Below, piece after piece: positions 1 through 7,075 of a DNA stretch of 15,973 nucleotides. This DNA comes from Lachnospiraceae bacterium (GTDB lineage: Bacteria > Bacillota > Clostridia > Lachnospirales > Lachnospiraceae). Under the pieces are notes generated by a model. That model made no database searches and was not told the DNA's origin. It was given only the letters and a program-made list of their open reading frames with translations. The stretch covers positions 1-15,973 of the forward strand of contig JAAVAF010000089.1 of the NCBI GenBank assembly GCA_014804225.1, written 5' to 3'. The translations under genes and the position numbers were made by a program. Positions within the stretch are counted from its first letter, which is position 1. Each line of letters begins with the position of its first letter.

Positions 1-125
1 AACTGCGTTTCCATGTTCTGCACCATCGCTTCTCTCGCCAGATATGACGATAACAGTGCAACGCCTAAACCAATAATTACAAGGGGAAGAATAACTAACA
101 TTAGTAATTTCTGTTTCAATTTCAT
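1..125 (-). CDS. N-terminus of a membrane-anchored protein, possibly a methyl-accepting chemotaxis (Cache-type) receptor; truncated by window edge
   Basis: Only the first 41 codons are in the window; the gene continues beyond base 1. The start is the ATG at 125-123, preceded by GGAG 7 bases upstream. The visible peptide begins MKLKQKLLMLVILPL: a short positively charged head, then a hydrophobic stretch (about residues 7-27), then a polar segment with AREAMVQNMETQ. An N-terminal signal anchor followed by a segment entering the extracytoplasmic space is what clostridial Cache-domain chemoreceptors show, and a flagellin gene lies at the other end of the window, so a chemoreceptor is a reasonable guess. 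Sensor kinases and other anchored proteins start the same way. The membrane anchor is seen; the function is inferred. Confidence 0.5.
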   Translation of the reverse strand, partial: MKLKQKLLMLVILPLVIIGLGVALLSSYLAREAMVQNMETQ

Positions 126-168
126 AAGTATTTCTCCTTTTATCTTATTTTAGCAGTGTATTAATCAC

Positions 169-198
169 ATTATACTTTAAAATATTACACCTTTTCAA
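169..198 (-). promoter_or_regulatory. Sigma-A-type promoter for the truncated membrane protein gene
   Basis: Read on the minus strand: -35 TTGAAA (198-193), an 18-base spacer, then -10 TATAAT (174-169). This predicts a leader of roughly 37 bases before the ATG at 125. The rest of 126-287 is AT-rich, with no convincing terminator for prfA. No sigma-28 (flagellar) consensus was seen. Confidence 0.7.
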
Positions 199-287
199 TA
201 GGAGAAACAAAATATTCTAAAAAAACCATAAAAAATATAGTATTTATATAAAAACCATTTCAAAAATTTGTGTATTTTTACAAGATT

Positions 288-1370
288 TTACACGGCATCT
301 CCATTCATGCGCACCAGCTTCGCCGCCTGGTCTGCCGAAATGCACGCATCCAAAATCTCGTCAATGTCACCGTTCATAATCTTGTCAAGCTTATACAGTG
401 TCAGATTGATTCGATGATCCGTCACACGCCCCTGTGGGAAATTGTAAGTTCTGATTTTCTCGGAACGGTCCCCCGTACCGATCTGACTTCTTCGCAACTC
501 CGCCTCCGCATCATGACGCTGCTGCTGCTCCATATCGTAGAGCTTTGACTTTAACAGTGCAAACGCTTTCGCTTTATTTTGAAGCTGCGATTTCTCTGTC
601 TGAGAATACACCACTATTCCGGTAGGATAATGTGTCAAACGTACTGCCGAATCCGTCGTATTGACGCACTGACCACCGTTTCCCGACGCGCGCATTACAT
701 CCACGCGGATATCTTTTTCGTCAATCACAATGTCGATATCCTCATCAACCTCCGGCATCACAGCCACACTGATTGTCGAAGTGTGGATTCGTCCGCCGCT
801 CTCCGTTTCGGGCACACGCTGCACGCGATGCACACCACTCTCGTATTTCATGCGGGAGTAAGCGCCCTGTCCGGTAATCACAAACTGCACCTCTTTCATT
901 CCGCCGATACCGATTTCGTCAACATTAAGCAACTCAACCTTCCAGCGTCTTCCCTCTGCATAATGAACATACATTCGGTATATTTCTGCTGCAAACAAAG
1001 CCGCCTCGTCTCCGCCCGCACCGGCTCTAATTTCTACGATAACATTCTTTTCATCGTTGGGATCCTTCGGCAAAAGCAATACTTTCAGCTCTGTTTCCAA
1101 CTCCTCAATGCGTTTCTTTGCTTCGTTCAGTTCCTCCTTAAGCATCTCGCGCATCTCCTCATCACTCTCTGAGTCAAGGAGCGAGAGTGAATCCGCAACT
1201 GTTTCATTACACTTTTTATATTCCTTATATGCTTCCACAATCGGTGTCAAATCGCTTTGCTCTTTCATCAGCGCCCGAAAACGCACCTGATTTTCCGCCA
1301 CGGTCGGCTCGTTCAACTCATTTAAAATTTCCTCAAAGCGATGAAGCAAATCCTCTAATTTATCAAACAT
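288..1370 (-). CDS. prfA: Peptide chain release factor 1 (RF1)
   Basis: RF1 recognises UAA and UAG in the ribosomal A site and triggers hydrolysis of the peptidyl-tRNA ester. The 360-residue protein has the usual family length. The stop-codon recognition tripeptide is PET at residues 187-189, the PxT type of RF1 rather than the SPF of RF2, and the catalytic GGQ is at 232-234. The residue after GGQ is Cys where many RF1 proteins have His; the following VNTTDSAVRLTH is conserved. The start is supported by AGGAGG 7 bases upstream of ATG. It lies 16 bases downstream of prmC, whose product methylates the GGQ glutamine. It is the last gene of the yqhQ-prmC-prfA unit, and I see no clear rho-independent terminator after it. 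Confidence 0.97.
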   Translation of the reverse strand: MFDKLEDLLHRFEEILNELNEPTVAENQVRFRALMKEQSDLTPIVEAYKEYKKCNETVADSLSLLDSESDEEMREMLKEELNEAKKRIEELETELKVLLLPKDPNDEKNVIVEIRAGAGGDEAALFAAEIYRMYVHYAEGRRWKVELLNVDEIGIGGMKEVQFVITGQGAYSRMKYESGVHRVQRVPETESGGRIHTSTISVAVMPEVDEDIDIVIDEKDIRVDVMRASGNGGQCVNTTDSAVRLTHYPTGIVVYSQTEKSQLQNKAKAFALLKSKLYDMEQQQRHDAEAELRRSQIGTGDRSEKIRTYNFPQGRVTDHRINLTLYKLDKIMNGDIDEILDACISADQAAKLVRMNGDAV

Positions 1371-1386
1371 CGAAAAACCTCCTATT

Positions 1387-2259
1387 CTATCTTAAGCCGT
1401 GCAGCGGCACACTTGCCTTTACCACACGGTCTAAACCTGCATAATCTTTGATGACCTCTATCTGCACAAAACCGCTCTTTTGCAAAAGAAAACGAACTGC
1501 CTCTGCCTGGTCATATCCAATTTCCAAAAAAAGCATCGCACCCTTTCTCATATAGGCAGGCGCCTTTTCAATAATTTGTCTGTAAAAATAAAGTCCGTCC
1601 TCCCTACCGTCAAGCGCAATCAAAGGTTCATGGTCTTTTACCTCCGGCATCAATGTCTCAATAACATTGCTTGCAATATACGGCGGATTGGATATGATGA
1701 TATCAAACAGCCCGTCACGCACCTTCTCCGACGCAAATTGCGCAAGCGGATCAAACAAATCACCCTCCAAAAAGGCAGCGTCTAACTCAAGTCTTTTGGC
1801 ATTTTCCTCCGCCACCAAAAGCGCTTTCTTAGAAATGTCAACGCCGATTCCCTCACACTCATTACTGTATTTTAAGAGGCTTAAAAGGATACAACCTGAC
1901 CCCGTACACAAATCCAGTATCCGCATACCATCTCCCAGATAGCGCATCGCCTCCTCAACCAGAATCTCCGTATCCTGCCTCGGAATCAGCGTATGTTCAT
2001 TGACACGGAACACAAGTCCCATAAATTCCTGTTCCCCTGTAATATGTTGCAACGGGATATGCGCGCTGCGCTGCTCTATTGTTTTTTTGTAAAATTCTTC
2101 CTCCAACGGACTGCGCTCACTTTCCCCGTAAACCAAAAGCGCGTTCCTATCCGTACGGCATATGTGCTCCAGCAAAAGCCTTGCATCTAATGCCGCCTCT
2201 GCGATACCGGCTTTTTCCAGTTCTTTTGCACCATATTCATACAATTCTCTATAGGTCAT
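1387..2259 (-). CDS. prmC: Release factor glutamine N5-methyltransferase PrmC (HemK)
   Basis: This enzyme transfers a methyl group from S-adenosylmethionine to the glutamine of the GGQ motif of RF1 and RF2, raising termination efficiency. At 290 residues it matches the family length. An N-terminal helical domain (about 1-85) is followed by a class I methyltransferase fold. The SAM-binding glycine-rich motif DLCTGSG is at 116-122 and the signature NPPY is at 191-194, the motif that holds the target glutamine amide. The ATG overlaps the TGA of the upstream yqhQ gene (ATGA, 4-base overlap), so the two are probably translationally coupled. The substrate gene prfA follows 16 bases downstream. The older name HemK reflects a disproved role in haem biosynthesis. 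Confidence 0.96.
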   Translation of the reverse strand: MTYRELYEYGAKELEKAGIAEAALDARLLLEHICRTDRNALLVYGESERSPLEEEFYKKTIEQRSAHIPLQHITGEQEFMGLVFRVNEHTLIPRQDTEILVEEAMRYLGDGMRILDLCTGSGCILLSLLKYSNECEGIGVDISKKALLVAEENAKRLELDAAFLEGDLFDPLAQFASEKVRDGLFDIIISNPPYIASNVIETLMPEVKDHEPLIALDGREDGLYFYRQIIEKAPAYMRKGAMLFLEIGYDQAEAVRFLLQKSGFVQIEVIKDYAGLDRVVKASVPLHGLR

Positions 2260-3245
2260 GGTTCAGACTCTTCCTGTATCTGCAAATGCTCATCTGTGTA
2301 ACCGAACTCTTCTATTAAATAAGTTCTCCAGTCAAAGACAGCCTCCACAGACGCAATCGCAACGCGGACCATGTCCTCGTCCGGCTCTCTTGTCGTAAGC
2401 TTCTGAAGCCAGAGACCTGGTCTTGATATCATCTGAATCAACACATTATCGCTTCTTCCGGCCAACCTTATCAGCTCATAGGAAATTCCTGCAATCACAG
2501 GCACCAGCAACAGCCGAATGATAATTTTTAGTGCCAGATTGTCAACTCTAATAAAGAAAAACACAATGACACTGACAAGCACTACAAAAAGAAGGAAGCT
2601 TGTACCGCAGCGTTTATGTTGTCTGGAACTGCGCATCACATTTTTTACTTCCAACGGTCTGCCTCTTTCGATGCAGTTAATACACTTATGTTCTGCACCG
2701 TGATACATATACAAACGCTTGATATCCTCCATAAGCGATATCGCCGCGATATATCCCACAAAAATCAGGATTCGTATAAGACCCTCAAAAATTGCGATAA
2801 GACTCGCATTTCTGACAACCTTCCCAAGCAGATCCGACAACAAAAACGGAAGCACCATAAAAAGAGCTACCGCGATAATTACCGAAAGCGCTACCGTAAA
2901 GCCCATCATAATATCGTCCGATTTACTTTCCACCTTCTTTTCGGACTTTTTCTCTGTGCCGTTTGTACTGCTTTCCTCTTCCTCCTCATAAAAGGAAGCA
3001 GAGTGCATTGTTACCTTCATACCAATCACAAGGGAATCGATAAAGGAAAAGATTCCTCTGATAAACGGAAGCTTTGTAAATTTTTTATCCGCACAAAATC
3101 CCTTATATTCTTCAACCTGTATATCAATCTCTCCGTCAGGCTTTCGCACGGCAACGGCATACTGATCGCCGTTTTTCATCATCACGCCCTCTAAAACCGC
3201 CTGACCGCCAATTCCCGAATAATGCGTTTTTTTATTTTTCGCCAT
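2256..3245 (-). CDS. yqhQ: DUF1385 family membrane protein (YqhQ-like)
   Basis: A 329-residue integral membrane protein of a family common in Firmicutes and without a settled biochemical function. Family signatures are visible: GGQAVLEGVMMK near residues 13-24, YHGAEHKCINCIE at about 181-193, HKRCGTSFL at about 210-218, and a C-terminal RPGLWLQKLTTREPDEDM at about 275-292. Membrane segments are predicted by eye around 112-138, 148-170, 215-233 and 237-258. A charged, low-complexity Glu/Ser/Lys stretch occupies about 86-110. I chose the internal ATG at 3245 because it has AGGAG 10 bases upstream. An upstream in-frame ATG at 3281 would lie inside the rpmE terminator. The paired Cys/His motifs look like a metal site, but that is inference. 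Confidence 0.9.
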   Translation of the reverse strand: MAKNKKTHYSGIGGQAVLEGVMMKNGDQYAVAVRKPDGEIDIQVEEYKGFCADKKFTKLPFIRGIFSFIDSLVIGMKVTMHSASFYEEEEESSTNGTEKKSEKKVESKSDDIMMGFTVALSVIIAVALFMVLPFLLSDLLGKVVRNASLIAIFEGLIRILIFVGYIAAISLMEDIKRLYMYHGAEHKCINCIERGRPLEVKNVMRSSRQHKRCGTSFLLFVVLVSVIVFFFIRVDNLALKIIIRLLLVPVIAGISYELIRLAGRSDNVLIQMISRPGLWLQKLTTREPDEDMVRVAIASVEAVFDWRTYLIEEFGYTDEHLQIQEESEP

Positions 3246-3279
3246 TGTTATATGCTCCTCTTGCATCGTCTTATTGGAC

Positions 3280-3316
3280 AAAAAGGGTTGAGATAAATAT
3301 TTACCTCAACCTTTTT
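3280..3316 (-). terminator. Rho-independent terminator after rpmE
   Basis: On the minus strand, GGTTGAG pairs with CTCAACC around an AU-rich apical region (TAAATATTTA also folds back on itself). A run of As precedes the stem and CTTTTT follows it. The hairpin starts 8 bases after the rpmE stop codon and ends about 35 bases before the yqhQ start. No promoter consensus is visible between them, so expression of yqhQ-prmC-prfA may need read-through. Confidence 0.8.
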
Positions 3317-3323
3317 CCGCTTC

Positions 3324-3530
3324 TTATTTGCTTTCTACGCCGTACTTCTTATTAAATCTCTCAATACGTCCGCGCGCTGATGCAGATTTCTGCTGTCCCG
3401 TATAGAACGGGTGGCATTTTGAACAAATTTCCACGTGGATTTCAGGCTTTGTAGAACCTGTCACGAATGTGTTTCCGCAGTTGCAGGTAACAGTTGCCTG
3501 ATAATAATTCGGATGGATTCCCTCTCTCAT
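3324..3530 (-). CDS. rpmE: 50S ribosomal protein L31, zinc-binding form
   Basis: A 68-residue component of the large ribosomal subunit near the central protuberance. It begins MREGIHPNYYQ and keeps the cysteines of the zinc-binding (C+) form of L31: C16 and C18 in TCNCGN, and C36 and C39 in CSKCHPFYTG. The C-terminus RIERFNKKYG is typical. The start at 3530 is preferred over an in-frame ATG at 3587 because GAGGTG lies about 6 bases upstream and the extra residues are not L31-like; the upstream ATG also lies close to the predicted transcription start. It is placed between rho and yqhQ as in many Firmicutes. Zn-type L31 proteins are often a mobilisable zinc store, but no Zur-like operator was recognised here. 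Confidence 0.96.
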   Translation of the reverse strand: MREGIHPNYYQATVTCNCGNTFVTGSTKPEIHVEICSKCHPFYTGQQKSASARGRIERFNKKYGVESK

Positions 3531-3595
3531 CTTTTTCACCTCTCTATGAATAAAATATAAGTTTACAAAATTAAATGCTATAAACAAGCTTATTC

Positions 3596-3624
3596 AGTAT
3601 ATCATACGTTTTTCAGATATGCAA
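3596..3624 (-). promoter_or_regulatory. Strong sigma-A promoter for rpmE
   Basis: On the minus strand, -35 TTGCAT (3624-3619), a 17-base spacer and -10 TATACT (3601-3596) give near-consensus geometry. The expected transcription start is near 3589, giving a leader of about 58 bases before the rpmE ATG. It makes rpmE independent of rho, whose 3' end lies about 95 bases upstream. Confidence 0.8.
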
Positions 3625-3719
3625 GCACTTTTTTGATTTTCCTGTCTTTTTAATTGGATAGGAAATTGTGGCAACCGTAGTGATCGTATTGCGAGCTGCC
3701 GTGCGACGCTATTTTTATG

Positions 3720-5102
3720 TCAAATCATTCGCGCCTTTTTTACTTCGTTGACAAATTCCTGATTATTCTTTGTATGCGCGAACTTGTCAAGAATTCTGTC
3801 CACCGCTTCCTCGGATTTCAAACCATTTAAAGCCTTGCGCATAATATTAATCGCCTCAAGCTCATCTGCATCCAAAAGCAGATCCTCACGCCTTGTTCCG
3901 GATTTTGGAATATCAATTGCCGGAAAGACTCTCTTTTCGGAAAGTTTTCGGTCAAGCACCATCTCCATGTTACCCGTTCCCTTAAATTCCTCATACACCA
4001 CATCGTCCATCTTCGAACCCGTATCAACAAGCGCTGTTGCAAGAATTGTAAGGCTTCCACCTTCACGCATATTTCTTGCCGCACCGAAAAACCGTTTTGG
4101 CATATGAAGCGCCGCAGGATCAAGACCGCCTGAAAGGGTACGTCCACTGGGGGGAACCGTAAGGTTGTAAGCACGCGTAAGGCGCGTAATGCTGTCAAGC
4201 AGGATGCACACATCTTTTTTGTGTTCCACAAGACGCTTTGCACGCTCGATAACCATCTCCGCCACGCGTTTATGGTGCTCGGGAAGTTCATCAAAAGTTG
4301 AATAGATTACCTCCACATTCGGTCCCTGTATCGCCTCCTTGATATCCGTCACTTCCTCGGGACGCTCATCAATCAGAAGGATAATCATATGCATATCCGG
4401 CACATTGCGCAAAATGGACTTCGCCGCTTCCTTTAATAAAGTCGTTTTTCCTGCCTTTGGCGGCGACACGATCATACCGCGCTGCCCTTTTCCGACAGGA
4501 CTCATCAAATCCATAATGCGCATTGCCACGCTTGACTTGTCTGTTTCCAGTTTGATCCGCTCATTTGGAAAGATTGGCGTCATATCTTCAAAATTGCGCC
4601 TTCTAACCGCAATTTCAGGCGGATATCCGTTGATTTTTTTCAAATATAAAAGTGCACTGAATTTTTCATTCATCGTCTTAATGCGGGTATTTCCCTCAAT
4701 AATGTCACCCGTGCGCAGATTAAAACGCCGTATCTGGCTCGGTGCCACATACACATCATTCTCTCCCGGCAGAAAGTTGTCGCTTCGGATAAATCCAAAT
4801 CCGTCCGTCATAACCTCCAAAATTCCTTTTGCCGTCATTCCGCTGTCAAGCTCCGTAGGATAGCCCTCCTGCTGTTTCTCGCTGTCCGTCTGCTGCTGCG
4901 CCCGTTCGTTGCGGTTGTCACGTATTCCCTTTAATACAGGTTTTGGCTCGATATCTTTTCCGTCCGCCTTATCTTTGTCGTCCTCCTCAAGCATCCGCTC
5001 AACCAGCTCCGCTTTCTTTAACGTACTAATGCCTTTGAGTCCGCGCGCCTTTGCAATTTCACGCAATTCCAACAGACCAAGTGATTCATATTTTTCTCTC
5101 AT
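3720..5102 (-). CDS. rho: Transcription termination factor Rho
   Basis: Rho is a hexameric RNA-dependent ATPase that loads on unstructured C-rich RNA and removes RNA polymerase. Domains in the 460-residue protein: an N-terminal helical Rho_N domain (about 1-38, LLELREIAKARGLKG); a charged linker (about 39-88) rich in Lys, Asp, Glu and Gln; a cold-shock-type RNA-binding domain (about 90-165, containing DGFGFIRS); and a RecA-type ATPase with Walker A PPKAGKTT at 214-221 and LLIDERPEEV further on. The linker is a modest lineage-specific insertion. The start is supported by AGGAGG about 7 bases upstream of ATG. It has no obvious intrinsic terminator before the rpmE promoter. A TATAAT at 5185-5180 on the minus strand could be its -10, but no good -35 is visible. 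Confidence 0.97.
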   Translation of the reverse strand: MREKYESLGLLELREIAKARGLKGISTLKKAELVERMLEEDDKDKADGKDIEPKPVLKGIRDNRNERAQQQTDSEKQQEGYPTELDSGMTAKGILEVMTDGFGFIRSDNFLPGENDVYVAPSQIRRFNLRTGDIIEGNTRIKTMNEKFSALLYLKKINGYPPEIAVRRRNFEDMTPIFPNERIKLETDKSSVAMRIMDLMSPVGKGQRGMIVSPPKAGKTTLLKEAAKSILRNVPDMHMIILLIDERPEEVTDIKEAIQGPNVEVIYSTFDELPEHHKRVAEMVIERAKRLVEHKKDVCILLDSITRLTRAYNLTVPPSGRTLSGGLDPAALHMPKRFFGAARNMREGGSLTILATALVDTGSKMDDVVYEEFKGTGNMEMVLDRKLSEKRVFPAIDIPKSGTRREDLLLDADELEAINIMRKALNGLKSEEAVDRILDKFAHTKNNQEFVNEVKKARMI

Positions 5103-5295
5103 GAATGCCTCCTAAAATATATCAATTCAAACAATGGGAAAATGTTCCGAAATGCTTAACAGAATTTTATATCACTGACATTATAACGCATTTTTTCCAA
5201 AATAGAAAGAAGAATTTATTGCGAAGTGCAAAAAATTATTATACATTATATTTAGCGTACTGTTACTTTTTATCAACAGAAAGATAAAACGAACT

Positions 5296-5312
5296 TATTT
5301 GTTTTACAAATA
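5296..5312. promoter_or_regulatory. Perfect 7-3-7 palindrome upstream of the malic enzyme gene (candidate operator)
   Basis: TATTTGT, TTT, ACAAATA forms a perfect dyad 63 bases before the malic enzyme ATG. It overlaps a possible -10 hexamer TATGAT (5311-5316), which lacks a good -35. The surrounding 5103-5374 region, between divergent rho and malic enzyme genes, is AT-rich and holds no gene. A dyad at this position could be a repressor site, but AT-rich DNA makes such palindromes fairly easily. Confidence 0.3.
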
Positions 5313-5374
5313 TGATACTTACGCTTTTTACTGTCAAGAATTTATAGGATTTAGAAAGGAGCATTGTTATAAAA

Positions 5375-6526
5375 ATGACACTTCAGGAAAAAGCCCTAGA
5401 GCTTCACAAAGAATGGAACGGAAAATTAGAAACGGTTTCAAAAACGTCGGTAAAATCAAGAGAAGCGCTCTCTCTTGCATATACTCCAGGCGTTGCAGAA
5501 CCTTGCAAAGTAATTGCCGACGACAAAGAAGCCGCCTACCAATATACAATGAAAGCAAACACGGTTGCTGTTATTTCCGACGGCAGCGCCGTTCTTGGTC
5601 TTGGAAACATCGGACCGTATGCTGCGATGCCTGTTATGGAAGGAAAAGCTGTTTTGTTCAAGGAATTCGGCGGTGTGAATGCCGTTCCTATCTGCCTTGA
5701 CACACAGGATACAGAGGAAATTATCAAAGCGGTCACATGGCTTGCTCCTGCCTACGGCGGCATTAATCTTGAGGATATCAGCGCGCCGCGCTGTTTTGAA
5801 ATTGAAGAACGTTTAAAGGAAATTCTTGATATCCCGGTCTTCCATGATGACCAGCATGGTACGGCGATTGTCGTGCTTGCAGGCATTATCAACGCACTCA
5901 AGGTGGTAAAAAAACAAAAAGAAAACTGCAAGGTGGTCGTAAACGGTGCCGGAAGCGCGGGTGTTGCTATCACAAAGCTTCTTCTTACATATGGTTTTAC
6001 CAATGTCATCATGTGCGATAAGGTGGGCATTGTTTCTACTGAGACAGAAGGACTTAACTGGATGCAGGAAAAAATGGCAAAAATCACCAATCCGAACCAT
6101 GAAACGGGCTCTCTTGCCGACGCATTAAAAGGTGCGGACATTTTTGTCGGCGTTTCGGCTCCCAATATCGTAACTGCCGATATGGTAAAGTCTATGGCAC
6201 ACGACTCCATTTTGTTCGCTATGGCTAACCCGACGCCTGAAATTATGCCCGATGTGGCAAAGGCTGCCGGTGCAAGAGTTGTTGGAACGGGAAGAAGCGA
6301 TTTCCCGAATCAGGTAAACAATGTCGTCGCTTTTCCGGGTATTTTTAAGGGTGCGCTTGAGGGACGTGCCACACAGATTACGGAGGAGATGAAGCTTGCC
6401 GCTGCAAACGCTATTGCAGGACTTGTGCCTGAGGCCGAATTAAATGAAGATAATATCATGCCCGAGGCATTTAATCCAAAGGTGGCAGAGCTTGTCGCTG
6501 AGGCTGTAAAATCCCATATTCACTAA
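5375..6526 (+). CDS. Malic enzyme (malate dehydrogenase, oxaloacetate-decarboxylating)
   Basis: This enzyme catalyses oxidative decarboxylation of malate to pyruvate and CO2 with reduction of NAD(P)+, in the cytosol. The 383-residue length fits the short prokaryotic malic enzymes that lack a phosphotransacetylase domain. Visible features: YTPGVAEPC at 36-44 with the catalytic Tyr, the Lys of GKAVL at 91, divalent-metal ligands in NLEDISAP (E133, D134) and in HDDQHGTA (around 158-159), and the dinucleotide fold GAGSAG at 191-196. Cofactor preference cannot be fixed by eye. The ribosome binding site AAAGGAG is 13 bases from ATG, longer than usual, and no nearer in-frame start codon exists. It probably forms an operon with the DUF4364 gene 33 bases downstream. 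Confidence 0.93.
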   Translation: MTLQEKALELHKEWNGKLETVSKTSVKSREALSLAYTPGVAEPCKVIADDKEAAYQYTMKANTVAVISDGSAVLGLGNIGPYAAMPVMEGKAVLFKEFGGVNAVPICLDTQDTEEIIKAVTWLAPAYGGINLEDISAPRCFEIEERLKEILDIPVFHDDQHGTAIVVLAGIINALKVVKKQKENCKVVVNGAGSAGVAITKLLLTYGFTNVIMCDKVGIVSTETEGLNWMQEKMAKITNPNHETGSLADALKGADIFVGVSAPNIVTADMVKSMAHDSILFAMANPTPEIMPDVAKAAGARVVGTGRSDFPNQVNNVVAFPGIFKGALEGRATQITEEMKLAAANAIAGLVPEAELNEDNIMPEAFNPKVAELVAEAVKSHIH

Positions 6527-6559
6527 AAAGGCAGTGTTACGCAAGAATGGAGAATTTTT

Positions 6560-7075
6560 ATGACACAGGATCCTTTGACACTTTATAAACTGATTATTTT
6601 ATATATGCTTGACCGGGTCGATTTCAAGCTTACAAGCGCACAGATCAGCAGTTTTATTCTCGAGAAAGAATATACCAATTATATGACACTGCAACAGGTT
6701 CTTTCGGATTTGCTTGACACGGAGTTGATCAAAGCGGATACGCTCAGAAACCGCACTTATTATGCGATTACGGAGGAAGGTCAAAATACGCTCTCGTATT
6801 TTGGAAACCGCATCAGTGACGCAATTATCAACGATATCAATACTTTTCTCAAGGAGAAAAACTTAGAGCTGAAAAACGAAGCGTCCATCACGGCAAATTA
6901 TGACAGAGCCGTGACGGGCGGATATGACGCAGAACTGACTGCAAAAGAAAAAGACATTGAGCTTGTCAAAATCAAGCTCAATGTTCCAACGGAGGAAATG
7001 GCAGAAACGCTATGTGACAGTTGGTACAATAAAAACCAGCAAATCTATAAATATCTCATGCAGGAATTATTCTAG
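6560..7075 (+). CDS. DUF4364 family protein, winged-helix-like
   Basis: A 171-residue soluble protein of the DUF4364 family, common in Clostridia and without known function. The first 75 or so residues (LYKLIILYMLDRVDFKLTSA through YYAITEEG) read as a winged helix: helices, a recognition-helix segment (YTNYMTLQQVLSDLLDT) and a beta wing, as in PadR or MarR-like regulators. The C-terminal part (about 110-171) has alternating beta and helix with DIELVKIKLNVPTEEMAETL. The ATG at 6560 has GGAG 7 bases upstream. It follows the malic enzyme gene by 33 bases with no terminator between. Its 3' end overlaps the 3' end of convergent rarA by 9 bases. A DNA-binding role is inferred from the fold guess only. 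Confidence 0.82.
   Translation: MTQDPLTLYKLIILYMLDRVDFKLTSAQISSFILEKEYTNYMTLQQVLSDLLDTELIKADTLRNRTYYAITEEGQNTLSYFGNRISDAIINDINTFLKEKNLELKNEASITANYDRAVTGGYDAELTAKEKDIELVKIKLNVPTEEMAETLCDSWYNKNQQIYKYLMQELF

Noticed and set aside
579..1172. Long plus-strand ORF of 197 codons inside prfA
   Set aside because: It lies antisense to a clear RF1 gene and has no family resemblance or plausible ribosome binding site; it is a codon-bias shadow.
2616..3194. Plus-strand ORF of 192 codons inside the DUF1385 gene
   Set aside because: It is antisense to a gene with intact family motifs, and its composition is that of reversed membrane-protein codons.
3246..3281. Twelve-residue N-terminal extension of the DUF1385 protein
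   Set aside because: Its ATG falls inside the rpmE terminator and has no ribosome binding site, whereas the ATG at 3245 has a good one.
3531..3587. Nineteen-residue N-terminal extension of L31
   Set aside because: It lies close to the predicted transcription start and does not match the L31 N-terminus; the ATG at 3530 gives the usual length and a good ribosome binding site.
3561..3596. A possible leader hairpin in front of rpmE, of interest because L31 autoregulatory leaders are known
   Set aside because: The outer arms (TGAATAA/TTATTCA) overlap the -10 box and lie upstream of the likely transcription start, leaving only a 5-pair stem.
3638..3692. Hairpins between rho and the rpmE promoter as a rho terminator
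   Set aside because: The stems are short or mismatched and no T-run follows on the minus strand.
3698..3709. GCCGTGCGACGC after rho resembles GCCGCGCGACCC at 14477-14488 (10 of 12 bases)
   Set aside because: The similarity does not extend into the flanks, and the hairpins present at 14450-14532 are absent, so a shared repeat is not supported.
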